A stretch of 64,000 nt of DNA from Acanthopleura granulata (GCA_016165875.1 JABBOT010000014.1:7558344-7622343); one strand, 5' to 3'. Positions 37,701 through 46,847 are shown, numbered from the stretch's first letter. Made by a program: numbers and translations. Notes: generated by a model from the letters alone, not told the origin.

Positions 37701-40428
37701 TAAACTGTTATGCAGGCTCAGACATCATCTCAGTATCGACATCACCAGATGTCTTCCTTGTACCCTAAAATGGCGCATTCTGAGATAGCAATTTCTTAAT
37801 GGTGGCGGCCGGGGGATGAAAATGTACCGCTGACGTTAACATTTTGGTGAAATTCTCCGTGTCGAAGGAAGTCTCGACCGCCTGAGTCTAGGCGGCAATT
37901 GAGCAAGACTTGTGCGTGGGATTTGATACGATTGTGTTACATTGTAGGCAATCTGTTGTGTTGAGAGGTTACATCTTTGCGTCACCATGCGGTGGTTATA
38001 TACCTACCTTGAAGTCTATATACCAATGAAGTCTATACACGTAGAAAATAATCCAGAAGGCCACGAAAGTTGTTTCTCAGCGTTTACATTATTGCGACAA
38101 ATCCAAATTGCTCTCCGATCAACTTTCGTCAGCTGTATGTAGACGAGTGTCTTGTTTCCAGTGAAAGCAAAGCACAGAGCCAAGTAAGCCTACCTAATTA
38201 CACGCGGTCTGGAGAAACGTTTAGATTAGAACTTTAAGTGAGGGTAAATAGACAGGAGACCAGATTTCCTCGGTTACGCGTGATAATTGGCCAACCATCA
38301 CATTTTCGTCGCTTTTCCGGTTTCCCACTCTCCCTGCTATGGTCAATTGTAGCAAGCATAAAATCAAAATCAGAACGGTATACAGTTACGCAAGACCATT
38401 TGTTGACAATCACATTGACGTTGCTCCTCTGATTTCAGCCTCCACGTTGTAGTCTCTTGTATTAAGCATAAAATCAGAACCAGGACAATTAGTTCTGGGA
38501 ATGAATTATCAAGAGGCCGGATTTCACCTGTTACCTGTGACCATTTGCAAACAATCACCTTGTCATCGTTCCCCTGGTTTCACCTTCCATGCTATAGTCC
38601 CTGGTATTAAATATTAAATGATAATATTAAATATTAAAATCAAAATTTTAATTTAATTAAGGAGTTTGCCTTTCTCTCAGATATGGGAGGCAACGTATCC
38701 AGGTAAGAAGGATGGCCATGTACCAGGAATGTCATTCTGGCCTGTCCTTTGCCATCCCAAGAGCTTCGGCACATTGCGCTTGCGGACTGCAAACCCTTTC
38801 GACGATCCCCTGATTGACCCGAACTATCTGGCTAATCCTGACGACGTCAAGACAATGGTAGAAGGTAGGAACATGACCGGAAGACAACTAAACAAAAAAG
38901 TGGAAATTTTAAGTCGTAGTTTATACAAATGCACAGTGTCTTTCAAGCCAATGAGCAGTCTTTTGTCAGTGGTCTTCCTGACTGCAGGCAGTGGCTGTCC
39001 AGTGGCTGTCATGTGAAACCAAATGCCCAAGAACTCCTTGGACTTCTGATTTAGCATGGGAAAAAAATTCCTTCCAATGAGCTTACAATGAATACAATCG
39101 CGGTGGTGGTGGTATGTTGGCAGCCGCTGAGAGTAAACGAGCTTTCAAAAGACTGGAACGGGTACAACTTTACCAACGCTCATGTTATTACAAAGTGACA
39201 ACAAAATTGTTGTGCTTCAGGTATCAAACTTTGCCTGAAGTTTGGGAATGCGGCCGCCTTCCGGTCCCTGGGACCTCGGTTTGTGAAGCGAGTTCTGCCG
39301 GGCTACAAGGGCGCCCCCTATACTGACGATTACTGGGCGGAGTACGTCAGACACATGACGCAGACCGTGTATCACCTGTGTGGCACGTGCAGAATGGGAA
39401 GAGCAGACGACCCCACCACTGTCACAGACCCTCAGTTGAGGTAACGTCACATACAGTTGATCTTGTGATATTTGTGAGCAGCATTTTCTCGAAGCTATGC
39501 GACAATGCGGCAAACATTAGACAAGAGCATTTACCGCACATCATTGTTTTGCAGGCCTGCTGTCACTGATCACTTGTAGGCCTACTCTTCATATGAATTG
39601 TAATCTCGCATGCTGTAGAGACAACACAACCGATACTGAAGAGTAGAAGAAAAATGTAATCCTCTGGATAGAATAATGACTGAAACAGCAATTACATTAT
39701 TGTTCCTGTTTTTTTGGGGGGGGGGGGTGAAATTTCTTTATAACTGCACCTTTGCTTTTCTTGGGATTGTTTGTGTGAAAAACACCAGGAAGTGCAAATA
39801 AACACTTCTCTGAAACTAAAAGGGCAAATGACAAGAAACACAATATTAACTGAGCATGAACTAATATGGGGTTAAATGGCGAAGCAGCTCAACGGAGATT
39901 AGGCCCGAATTTATAGTGCTTGAAGAAACGAACGATCTGATTGCAAACGGATTATTGTGAAACAAGACAAGTGACAAGTTTTCAGCGCTATATCTTTCTT
40001 CCTCATTGAAATAATGTGAATAATTCAGCTGGGACAAAATTACTACACCATCGTTATGACTTTGGATCACCTCACTCTGAATTTTTTTCTGACTTTTCTT
40101 CGTCAAGAGGTAAGACGTTGTGGCGAGGCACTATGGCCTTTGACAAATATAGAGTAAACCTTCAAACAGCAGTGGATCATTTAGAAACCTTACCTGTAGA
40201 AAATCTGCAATAACACTGAAGCCAGTAAGATTTAACCATGTATCTGCAGTTGTTTGGTTATTTATTTGTATTCACAGGGTGAAGGGAATCGGTCGTCTTC
40301 GGGTGGTGGATGCGTCCATTATGCCGGAAGTGACCGCGGGAAACACGAACGCTCCAACCGTCATGATCGCCGAGAAGGCAGCCGACATGATCAAAGGCGT
40401 TCAAGGGAAGGAACCCTCGCGGCTATAG
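19840..40428 (+). CDS. GMC-family FAD-dependent oxidoreductase, paralogue B (11 coding exons)
   Basis: Spliced CDS: 19840-19894, 26098-26306, 28153-28342, 29111-29239, 31129-31250, 31895-32065, 34367-34517, 36794-36942, 38681-38864, 39221-39440, 40278-40428. All introns are GT-AG, phases agree, and the total is 1731 nt = 576 aa, exon for exon the same lengths as paralogue A. The same catalytic features are intact: GGGTAG at 20-25, [31 protein letters not shown], His505 in [11 protein letters not shown], and N549 in AGNTNAP. I count 83 differences from A, most in exons 2, 3, 7, 8 and 9 and fewest in exon 10 (one). Intron 1 is 6.2 kb and contains relics of two other genes. The ATG follows a strong acceptor-like tract (cttttttgttctctcag), so a 5' UTR or N-terminal exon probably lies upstream. 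Role as for A; the substrate is unknown. Confidence 0.9.
20085..20128 (+). promoter_or_regulatory. Promoter-like module upstream of the THAP relic
   Basis: AGTCACATGACTCC, then TCTGCCATCTTGGACGTCAA, about 20-60 bp ahead of the THAP ATG. Same motif order and spacing as on the - strand at 25155-25226. Confidence 0.4.
20150..20319 (+). pseudogene. THAP zinc-finger exon relic in GMC-B intron 1
   Basis: From ATG 20150 the reading is [31 protein letters not shown], then TGA. In the next frame comes [15 protein letters not shown], and in a third frame [11 protein letters not shown], ending at a donor-like GTAAGT (20320). Together these give the full THAP pattern: C-x4-C, FYRFP, the NW helix, W-x-P, C-x2-H-F. 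The frame breaks fall in an A run near 20240 and near 20290. Known: THAP domains bind DNA and occur in cellular factors and in P-element and Kolobok transposases. It may be a dead gene, a transposon remnant, or a live exon hit by assembly indels. Confidence 0.65.
20655..20752 (+). mobile_element. SINE, head part only
   Basis: gtttagcgtgctagcgcagc, tgacccagaagtctcccac, gtgagttcaagtccagctc, stops at ggccgtacgtgagcatg. 3'-truncated, which is unusual for LINE-driven insertion. Confidence 0.7.
21114..21248 (-). mobile_element. SINE, 5'-truncated, antisense
   Basis: Tail tatttattatataaattta, then ctcaagaatatttcacttat and accttcccaagtgcg. In GMC-B intron 1. Confidence 0.8.
21350..21930 (+). repeat. 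~580-bp dispersed repeat, + copy
   Basis: Matches the reverse complement of 34740-35335 along its length; shared stretches include gactgaggcact, agtggagtattttgctgccg, gtaagtttcttgatcatttc and cagaatggctgcgttt. Nature unknown; no long open frame. Confidence 0.75.
23690..24990 (-). pseudogene. SWIM zinc-finger / YqaJ-like gene relic (three exons) in GMC-B intron 1
   Basis: Three - strand exon-like blocks lie in the order expected for a large invertebrate family. (1) About 24990-24847: [10 protein letters not shown], then after a frame break [18 protein letters not shown] to LIQAK, with donor GTAAAT. (2) 24440-24044, acceptor tatgtaccag: [20 protein letters not shown], then after a frame break [18 protein letters not shown] and [11 protein letters not shown] (the SWIM C-x-C/C-x-H zinc ligands and helix), with another break before the donor GTAAGG. 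(3) 23877 down to about 23690, acceptor ctattttcag: [20 protein letters not shown] and [16 protein letters not shown], matching the start of YqaJ-type exonuclease domains. Reading continues across the intron as QAK|VNHS, a join typical of the family. Several frame breaks argue for a dead copy. Function of the family in animals is unclear. Confidence 0.6.
25155..25226 (-). promoter_or_regulatory. Promoter-like module upstream of the SWIM/YqaJ relic
   Basis: On the - strand: GTCACGTGAC, then TCCGCCATTTGGGACGTCAA, then GTCATGGCGGAGG. This is an E-box, a YY1-type CCAT motif and a CRE half site in close order. Confidence 0.4.
25690..25795. repeat. (TA)n microsatellite
   Basis: About 80 bp of uninterrupted alternating TA followed by a short CA-type stretch, in GMC-B intron 1 between the - strand relic gene's upstream side and exon 2. 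Such tracts are prone to length change and cruciform extrusion. Confidence 0.95.
26098..26306 (+). CDS. GMC-B exon 2 (FAD-binding Rossmann motif)
   Basis: Acceptor cacatttttgtccag, donor GTAATC. Encodes [18 protein letters not shown] to FIDQ (residues 19-88). It carries 13 of the 83 differences from A. Confidence 0.9.
26388..26575 (-). mobile_element. SINE, 5'-truncated, antisense
   Basis: Long (ATTT)n tail at the left, ends at catgccagcatgag. It lies 80 bp after GMC-B exon 2. Confidence 0.85.
27145..27450 (+). repeat. Dispersed repeat R, ~300-bp copy
   Basis: gactacagcacaaagggtaa, gcaagtggtcacaggttacc, tagacatcactggtctagat, catatgtatacagaattaca. In GMC-B intron 2. Confidence 0.75.
28153..28342 (+). 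CDS. GMC-B exon 3 (GMC signature 1)
   Basis: Acceptor tttattcgcag, donor GTAAGT. Encodes [20 protein letters not shown] to ELLKE (residues 89-151). Closer to the family consensus (RGKVLGGS) than the A copy (RGKGLGGS). Confidence 0.9.
28684..28800 (-). mobile_element. SINE, 5'-truncated, antisense
   Basis: tttatttacttatttaattg to aaaccaacggccatgcgac, with a small deletion in the conserved end. In GMC-B intron 3. Confidence 0.75.
29111..29239 (+). CDS. GMC-B exon 4
   Basis: Acceptor gtccgtccag, donor GTGAGA. Encodes [16 protein letters not shown] to GRNPY (residues 152-194). Confidence 0.88.
29290..29560 (+). mobile_element. Second SINE family, copy 1
   Basis: Different body from the main SINE: gtcagtataatgtgactggg, gatttcggcatgatgtaccg, and end tcttcggtacgacgtaaaat followed by ccaaaca. 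In GMC-B intron 4. Confidence 0.65.
30290..30445. mobile_element. Possible small inverted-repeat element
   Basis: Begins ggagggcac and ends gcgccctcc, with G/A-rich direct and inverted internal motifs (gaggtgggaagg, gaggtaaagagg in reverse). About 150 bp, in GMC-B intron 4. No target duplication confirmed. Confidence 0.3.
30725..30860. promoter_or_regulatory. Cluster of CRE-like palindromes
   Basis: Three perfect TGACGTCA sites (30725-30732, 30745-30752, 30780-30787), a near site CGACGTCA (30830-30837), and half sites AACGTCAC and CACGTCAC nearby. TGACGTCA is the CREB/ATF consensus. Located in GMC-B intron 4, about 270 bp before exon 5. Confidence 0.45.
31129..31250 (+). CDS. GMC-B exon 5
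   Basis: Acceptor ggttttgaag, donor GTACTA. Encodes [20 protein letters not shown] to HCHVTK (residues 195-235). Confidence 0.88.
31632..31874 (+). mobile_element. SINE directly before GMC-B exon 6
   Basis: Partial head (cgctaactcagcctaatgac), body and (AAAT)n tail that ends about 20 bp before the exon 6 start. Confidence 0.85.
31895..32065 (+). CDS. GMC-B exon 6 (GMC signature 2 region)
   Basis: Acceptor tttacaactcag, donor GTAACT. Encodes [17 protein letters not shown] to RQHLQDLG (residues 236-292). The A-rich tail of a SINE ends only about 20 bp before this exon. Confidence 0.9.
32425..32745 (+). repeat. Dispersed repeat R, ~300-bp copy
   Basis: gactacagcacagagcgtaa, acaaatggtcacactttacc, ttaggcgtcactggtctaga. 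In GMC-B intron 6. A partial copy of its right end is at about 33015-33080. Confidence 0.75.
33965..34250 (+). repeat. Dispersed repeat R, diverged copy
   Basis: agagctggtaaatgttcaca, ccccgtgaaatccagtctct, gtcagtttacctcagcc. About 100 bp before GMC-B exon 7. Confidence 0.65.
34367..34517 (+). CDS. GMC-B exon 7
   Basis: Acceptor cattgtgttgcag, donor GTAGAC. Encodes [18 protein letters not shown] to AMRS (residues 293-342). This is the most diverged exon, with 15 differences from A in 50 residues. Confidence 0.88.
34545..34695 (+). repeat. Dispersed repeat R, left part
   Basis: actacagcatggagagtaca, gtcaaactacctcagttatg. Starts about 30 bp after the GMC-B exon 7 donor. Confidence 0.6.
34740..35335 (-). 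repeat. ~580-bp dispersed repeat, - copy
   Basis: Inverted partner of 21350-21930. The pair lies in GMC-B introns 1 and 7, so exons 2-7 sit between inverted repeats. Confidence 0.75.
36794..36942 (+). CDS. GMC-B exon 8
   Basis: Acceptor tgtgcgttttcag, donor GTAAGT. Encodes [19 protein letters not shown] to GMRPE (residues 343-392). Confidence 0.88.
37258..37455 (-). mobile_element. SINE, internally deleted, antisense
   Basis: Tail ttatttatttatctacttga, then a jump from the tail region to aactcacaaccctccgcatt, then a head remnant. About 60 bp of the middle is missing. In GMC-B intron 8. Confidence 0.75.
38225..38610 (-). repeat. Dispersed repeat R, tandem antisense copies
   Basis: Antisense core appears twice or more (ttacctgtgaccatttgcaa; gcataaaatcagaac repeated). 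In GMC-B intron 8, next to exon 9. Confidence 0.6.
38681..38864 (+). CDS. GMC-B exon 9
   Basis: Acceptor gcctttctctcag, donor GTAGGA. Encodes [16 protein letters not shown] to PDDVKTMVE (residues 393-453), with [20 protein letters not shown]. Confidence 0.9.
39221..39440 (+). CDS. GMC-B exon 10 (catalytic histidine)
   Basis: Acceptor ttgtgcttcag, donor GTAACG. Encodes residues 454-526 plus part of R527, with His505 in [11 protein letters not shown]. Its last ~150 bp differ from A at two silent sites, while the first part has many more changes. Confidence 0.92.
40278..40428 (+). CDS. GMC-B exon 11 (C-terminus)
   Basis: Acceptor tgtattcacag. Encodes [36 protein letters not shown], ending KEPSRL and TAG. 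Confidence 0.92.
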
Positions 40429-40944
40429 CTGTAGACGTGTGGAACTGATCATTTTGGGGCATGTGGGAAAGCGGAAAAGTATGTATACGTTTAGTGGTGA
40501 GCTGTAGAGAGTGTTTTGGCTGGGTGCGTTGTGCAGTCCAAGTGGCCAATAGTCAGGAATGGAGATGAAACAGAATGTTGTCCCATACAACCGCCATCTA
40601 AATATAACCCAGCCTTCAGTGACCTCACATAGAAAAGCTGTCGTCTGCACTCATGATTTTGAATCAGTCCACCTGAAGAATCACAACTGATGCAAAATCA
40701 ACTCAACGGAACAAACCAAGGACAGCCTTATTATTTACTTATGCCAGAAAATAAAAATAACTATCGTGCTTCGGTCGCAAGAAAGCCTTCCGATTCCTGG
40801 AAAAAAAAACGAGGCCCTCTGAGCTTTAACAGTTTTTTTCTTTTCTGTACTGATGACCTGGAATGCGCATGTTCCAACCTGTGTACATGGTTCAGTACGC
40901 TAGTGGGTCTCCATAATTGTTGTACCACGTTAATATTTACTTGT

Positions 40945-40950
40945 AATAAA
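40945..40950 (+). terminator. Candidate polyadenylation signal of GMC-B
   Basis: AATAAA about 520 bp after the GMC-B stop codon. A second AATAAA lies at 41037-41042. Either could be used; neither can be proved from sequence. Confidence 0.45.
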
Positions 40951-41129
40951 AGTTTTAAATATTAGGCATGCATTTTTTTCAATCAGAGACTGGTGAATTA
41001 GTTGTAATTGTATGCACCATATCACTCCATTTGGTGAATAAAGTGTCTATGAAAATTGTGATTATGTCTTCTATAGGTTCAGGATGATCCGAGACAGAAA
41101 GATACAAGAAACTCTAAATGCGTAAAAAT

Positions 41130-41141
<12 letters not shown>

Positions 41142-41160
<19 letters not shown>

Positions 41161-41188
41161 GTCTGTACATATATATATATATATATAA
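41142..41188. repeat. (CT)n then (TA)n microsatellite
   Basis: About ten CT units, a short break, then about eight TA units, just downstream of the GMC-B 3' end. Confidence 0.9.
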
Positions 41189-41276
41189 TTATCACCCTGT
41201 CTCTGCTATTTTAGTTCAACTCATTTTATCTTCTGGTTATTTCTAACTCTGTCCATATACAAAAACCTGACTGATA

Positions 41277-41440
41277 TTTATTTATTTTCTTACTTATTTA
41301 TTTATTTCATTGAGGCTTTACGCCTTACTCAAAAATATTTCACTTATACGACTGTGGCCGGCATTATGGTGGGAGGTAAACCGGGAAACCCACGACCATC
41401 CGCAGATTGCTGGGGGACCTTCCCACCAAAGGCCGGAGAA
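41277..41440 (-). mobile_element. SINE, 5'-truncated, antisense
   Basis: Tail (ATTT)n, then ctcaaaaatatttcacttat and ccaccaaaggccggag. Downstream of GMC-B. Confidence 0.8.
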
Positions 41441-41544
41441 CTCACAACGACCATTCTTCTTCGAATGCATACTATAATTCCTCTGCCACAAAGGCCCCGG
41501 CACAGCAGGGATGGCAATGTTCCCATTCGTATAACGTCCCATAT

Positions 41545-42160
41545 ATATCCGGTGAAGAGGTGACCACAGTATGATAGGCCTAATTGCGTGGCATCTGGTC
41601 ACCCATAATTGGTTAAGCGGCGAGAACAGTGTGATAATTTATATCTAGTCACACGTAACAAGGAGTGTTATAACTAAAATCTTGTCACTTACATCCCGGT
41701 CACAAAATAACTGTTAACGTCAAGCGGTGAAACAGTGTGATGATTAGATTCTCCAGCGAAGGCAGTATGATACATTGGCATGATATACATCTAGTCACTC
41801 ATAACCGGCGAAGCAGTGTGAAAATTAGATTTATTTATTTATAGATTTCAATGGTGTATTATCCCGTACTCAAGAATATTTCACTTATACGACAGCGGCC
41901 AGCATTATAGTGGGAGGAAAGTGGCGAGGGCTCGAGTGAAAGCCTACAACCCCATGTATGGCCTGAGAGGACGCCAGCATGAGCTGAACTTGAGCCTACA
42001 GCGATCGCATTGGTGAGAGGCTCCTGGGTCATTACGCCGCGATGGCGCGGTGATAATTAGAATCATGTCACATGGAGATGACGACAGTGTGATAATTACA
42101 CGGAATCTGGTCACGCATGACTGATAAATCGGCGATATACTCAAACCCAAGCTACTCATA
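41545..42160 (+). repeat. Degenerate ~40-50-bp satellite array, split by a SINE
   Basis: Repeated core cagtgtgataatt followed by ctggtcac and ataaccggtgaa, seen about eight times between 41545-41835 and 42050-42160. A - strand SINE at 41828-42046 divides it. The same core occurs singly in a dispersed repeat elsewhere in this window. Confidence 0.75.
41828..42046 (-). mobile_element. SINE, antisense, inside the ~45-bp satellite array
   Basis: From tttatttatttatagatttc to a head remnant (ggtcattacgccgcgatgg), with a short internal deletion. Confidence 0.8.
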
Positions 42161-42649
42161 CATGTGGCGACGGCAGTGGGAAAAATTTCGTTTGCTTTTA
42201 TGCAATATAGCCTATATTTACAAGAATGAAAATTTTCGAATTGCCAACAGTTGTTTTTGGAAGCGTCCTTTTCATTTGAAGTCTAAATGATTTATCTAAC
42301 TGTGTTTGTCGTTTTATTTATAATTGCATCTATTATGCAATGACCCCAACAACATTACTGCTTCCTTCTGTGAAAGATGCTTGCTTCATTTCTCTTGAAA
42401 TATTTTATACGTGTACATACCTTTTAATCTTGTTTTTTTTTTCTTTCTGTCCTTTAAGTTAAAATGTAACTTACATGGGTTTATTCTACGGCAGTTAATT
42501 TTGTTGTCGTTGATAAATATGGCTACCACATCGTGAAATCCCCCGCGCTCACTGATAGTGGGCAGTCTTGATGACAAGTTGCAGTCGCCCACACTCTTGT
42601 GCCCGATTGTGGAGTCTAACGTTGGTTGTTGAAGACCATTCATGCTTCA

Positions 42650-42829
42650 CCACATGCTGGCTTCCTCTCCGACCGGCCGTGGGAAGGTCTGCCAGCAGCC
42701 TGAAGATGGTCGTGGGCTTCCACAGGGCTCTGCCCGGTTTCCTCCCACCATAATGCAGGCGACCGTCGTATAAGTGTAACATTTTTGAGTACGGCGTAAA
42801 ACACCAATCAAATAAATAAATAAATAAAT
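42650..42829 (+). mobile_element. SINE, 5'-truncated
   Basis: catgctggcttcctctccga to caaataaataaataaataaa. Confidence 0.85.
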
Positions 42830-42944
42830 CCTTCACCAATGTGGTGTGCGTGTCTGTACGTCACATGTGGGAGAGCTCGTCAGTATATGTCGCCAATGGT
42901 CCACTGTACGCCCACAAGATCTCCGGCTACCTCTACCCACAAAA

Positions 42945-43032
42945 CTAACGGCTATCTTACAAGTGAAAAATTCCTGAGTATGTCGTTTAGCAGCAATCAA
43001 ATAAATAAATAAATAACGAAATAAATAAATAT
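42945..43032 (+). mobile_element. SINE, strongly diverged tail
   Basis: acaagtgaaaaattcctgag, tatgtcgtttagcagc, then a long aaataaataaat tail. Confidence 0.6.
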
Positions 43033-43809
43033 TTCTAGCCTACTACATGTGTATACTTAATATTTATTCTAGCTTAGGTTTCGATCATTTATACACGTGC
43101 CACTCTCCGTCAACAGATGTCGCTTGTTTTCAGATGGTACATCATTGCGAAACAGGATGTGCAATATAATTACAATGCATTTATTTATAGGTTGGCCTGC
43201 CCTTTGTTCGCAAATTCGTGGCTTTTTTTTCTTTAGACAGACCATCTTATTACATTTAACGAACTTTGAGGAAAAAAAACGCATGCAAGTTCAACATGCG
43301 AGATAAAATGCCTTTCAAAGCATAAAAAAAAATAATAATAATATTTTGGATCTATTAATTTGTTTCACTTAAAAAAATCACCGATAGTTTAATATAGTGT
43401 AGGCCTATAGTTCAGGTCCAACAGTTGGAGTAAGTGAAGGCGCACGACTAATATCGTCGTTAAATCAGTTTAAATTGGGAGCAAGAGAACGCCCCCCCCC
43501 CACATCCCCCCACCAAGCTCAGTTCCTGGACATGTTTACGTGCTCGTCCATATCATTGGTTCAGTTGATTTTAATTATGTCTCTCCACTTTGCATGACAC
43601 AGCTATATACAAGTTCCAACACCACTTGTGACACATCCAGCCTTATCTGACAATTGCATTTAATTGAGTCTAAAAAACGGAAGAATGTCCACAAAACATA
43701 ACATTTTCACAATTTCATTGTAGCTATAGGCCTAAAGGCCCAATCAGACTAGAGTTATGATTGCCTACGATATGTAAATTGTAATCTACCTTACAGCTTT
43801 AGGCTACAG

Positions 43810-44026
43810 CTATTTATTTAGTTGATCGGTGTTTTACGCTGTACTCAAGAATATTTCACTTATACGAACGTGGTCAGGATTATGGTGGGAGAAAACCAGA
43901 AAGAGCCCGGGGAAAACACACGGCCATTCGCAGGTTTCCCGCTGACCTTTCCACGTAAGGTCGGAGAGGAAAGCCAGCATGAGCTGGACTTGAACTCACA
44001 GCGATCACACTGGTGAGAGGCTCCTG
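43810..44026 (-). mobile_element. SINE, lacking most of the head, antisense
   Basis: tttatttagttgatcggtgt to tggtgagaggctcctgg, with the B box (gacttgaactcacagcg) intact. Confidence 0.85.
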
Positions 44027-44469
44027 GTAAGGTAATGCTCGTAATCGCTACGTGAAACGAGTAGTATCGCGAAAGCACCGCATCTTACACTTGTATCAGT
44101 CATCGTTTAACGTGGTTCATAGTTCCTGAATTTACCTGTAACTCAATACCACTATACAATCAGGAAAGACTCTAAGCATTAAAATAAATACATGTATTCC
44201 TTATTTTGACACGGTAAAATTTTCGATCATATAAATAGCCGAAAGTTGTATACTGGCATTCTTACAATTTTACCATTCAGTCCAGTGTACAACAGCGTGA
44301 ACTGACTGAATCAAATCGTATCAAAAAATGCACGGAAACATGAACTTATTGATCTTCTTGTTCACTAAATCCGAGCAATTTAACGGATTTGAATCGGTAA
44401 AAACCCAGCCCACTTCCTCTCCTGACATCATGATTTGCAGCTAGCCATCAACAACATTTTAAGAAATAA

Positions 44470-44697
44470 TTCACAGATTATTCCAAACTACAGTATGAAA
44501 AAATCAATCCAGATGAAATCCCATGCATGCTGGATCCCAAAACTATCGTCTTGGAGAAGATTCAGTTCCTTGACACTGACTTTGAAAACCGTTATCATGG
44601 TTTGTATAGGATTATTGAAGAAGTTATAAAATACTCTCTCTGCATTACATGGATCGCTTTAGTTCTCAAACTGTGGACCAAGAATAATGTAGTTTAA
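44470..44697 (+). other. Unrecognised exon-like open frame
   Basis: A 76-codon open frame without a starting ATG. A possible acceptor (ccaaactacag) ends at 44493, followed by YEKINPDEIPCMLDPKTIVL, EKIQFLDTDFENRYHGLYRI and IEEV. The composition (mixed charged and hydrophobic residues, no repeats) looks coding, unlike its neighbours. No family recognised and no clear partner exons seen. Confidence 0.25.
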
Positions 44698-44835
44698 AAA
44701 AAAGACTGTTACTCTGCACATCACGCATTGATTTAAAACTGATGTCAACACAGCATTTCGCCTAATTCTACTTCAGTGATATCTACTACATGTATAATGC
44801 ATTTAACATTACTAAGCTGTGAGTAATGTGACCTC

Positions 44836-45020
44836 CAGCTCATGCTGGCTTCCTCTTCACTCGTACGTGGGAAGGTTCGCCAGCAACCTGCAAATGATTG
44901 TAGGTCTTCCCTGGACTCTGTCCGCTTTCCTCCCATCATAATGCTCGTATAAGTGAAACATTCTTGAGTACGGCGTAAAACACAAATCAAATCAAATCAA
45001 TAAGTAAATAAAAAAACAAA
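44836..45020 (+). mobile_element. SINE, 5'-truncated
   Basis: ccagctcatgctggcttcct to the tail aatcaaatcaaatcaataag. Confidence 0.8.
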
Positions 45021-46847
45021 TAAACACGGCATACATTGCTCTTCCTCTCAATCGGCGGACCAAGCGGTGCAGCCAAGAACGACTGAATGAATAAGTATGT
45101 CAGTGCGATGGCTGCGGCGCTAAATCAAGTTTGCCAGGCGACGGGGAATCGTTTCCACCGTGCATGTTGTGTAGAAATGTGTGCAGGCCCGGTTTCCTCC
45201 AACTATAACCCTATATGTCGCATATATCGTTAAATATCCTTAATTGAGTTCGGTATACATATAAAACCGAAATATAAATTTGACATTTAAAATTCTGTCT
45301 TCCGTGTGAGAACCACAGGGGCTTTGGCACGTACACAGGCTGGGTACAGAGACGACACTGGCACATGTGTAGAAGCGTGAGTCTCTGTACAGTGCATGCT
45401 TCGTCCCACTGGCATCTCCAAGAGCAAAAGCTTTTGCAAAGAAACAACACCATCACGAAAGTACCCACTCAACAGTTTTATTGCCTCATCTGCAGCAACC
45501 ACAAAACTAGGAATTTATAACAACAGGATTTGTTCTCAATATACACACATGGCATAACACAATATAGATTTTTGATAACGGGGAATGTACTGACAGGATT
45601 CAAATTATTTTATACACATATAGGTTATATAACCAGTATCGATACCAGTTGCAATAAATCCATTCATAGAAAGACAACCCTGATGAACACCAACAAGTTG
45701 CCGTGAAAAGCTTCAGGACACAAGGCAGTAAAGCCAATAAAAAAGATCCTCAAAAGAAGAATAGATAAACTTTCCTTTCTTCGTCAATATAATTGGCAAC
45801 AGAACCAGGATTCCTGGCTGAAGATGTACTGACAGATAAAGATAAATCTGACCCCTGCTTTTAAACATAAAAGTTATAGACTATTTTGATTGTAACTACC
45901 ACCACAACCCATATTGAAGAGATAGGTAGCCATGGTAGTTGCATTCAACCTAGTCTACAACTGCTTTGTGGAACAGAGGCCTGAAGTTATCATGTACAGT
46001 TAAAATCGAACTATTACACGCTGTCACTCAGAATAAGGCGGCGTTGTGTTTCACACAAGTGGCAGCTCTGGAACACGTCAAATAAGTACGTCAGAATTCA
46101 GCACTTAGGATTGCAGATTCAAGGTTAAGTCACTAGACGCCGATTCCACAAAGGCATTCCTATTAACTCAAGTCACAATTTAAAAACTCTTCAAAATACT
46201 TAGATTATGGTATGGAAATTGAAGGTTTGACACGTGTGTAAAAATAACACTGTCAAGGTGGTTAAAATTCTTATTTCTATGATTCCAAAATACGCTCTAA
46301 AATCTTGTTTCAAATGTTAACCTCAGTCGGAGTTGGCTTCGTTGAAGCGTTCCCATGCAGATATTACCACATAAGTTTCCCATCCGTATTTCTACATGTA
46401 CACGCGCTGTCCTATGAGTACACTGTGTTCAGCAGAAATTCTATTATTGACAGACAAAGGCAATGGTGAAATTCTTGGACATGCCGGACATAACATCATG
46501 CGCAAGTTTATCAGATGTTCTGATTTGGGGCGTCCGCATTCTGTGATCGTAACATTAAATCTGTTTTTAAGCAGCATAGCTCTTACATTGGATCTGACAT
46601 ATACCGCTATACACAATAAATGTAAGGTACTCATTTATGGATATCTCACATAATCAAAATATAGGACTTGTTATTGGAATGTTTAACCAGAGCGATTAGC
46701 TAGATATCTGCATGGCCGTCATTTAACAAGACACAATGCAATACGCTAATACTGGAGAAATGAAGGAAACAATGTTTGAGAGAGAAGAATAATTCTATTG
46801 CTTCATCGCTTGCCGGAATATACTTAGGTTTTGACTATAATCCTGAA

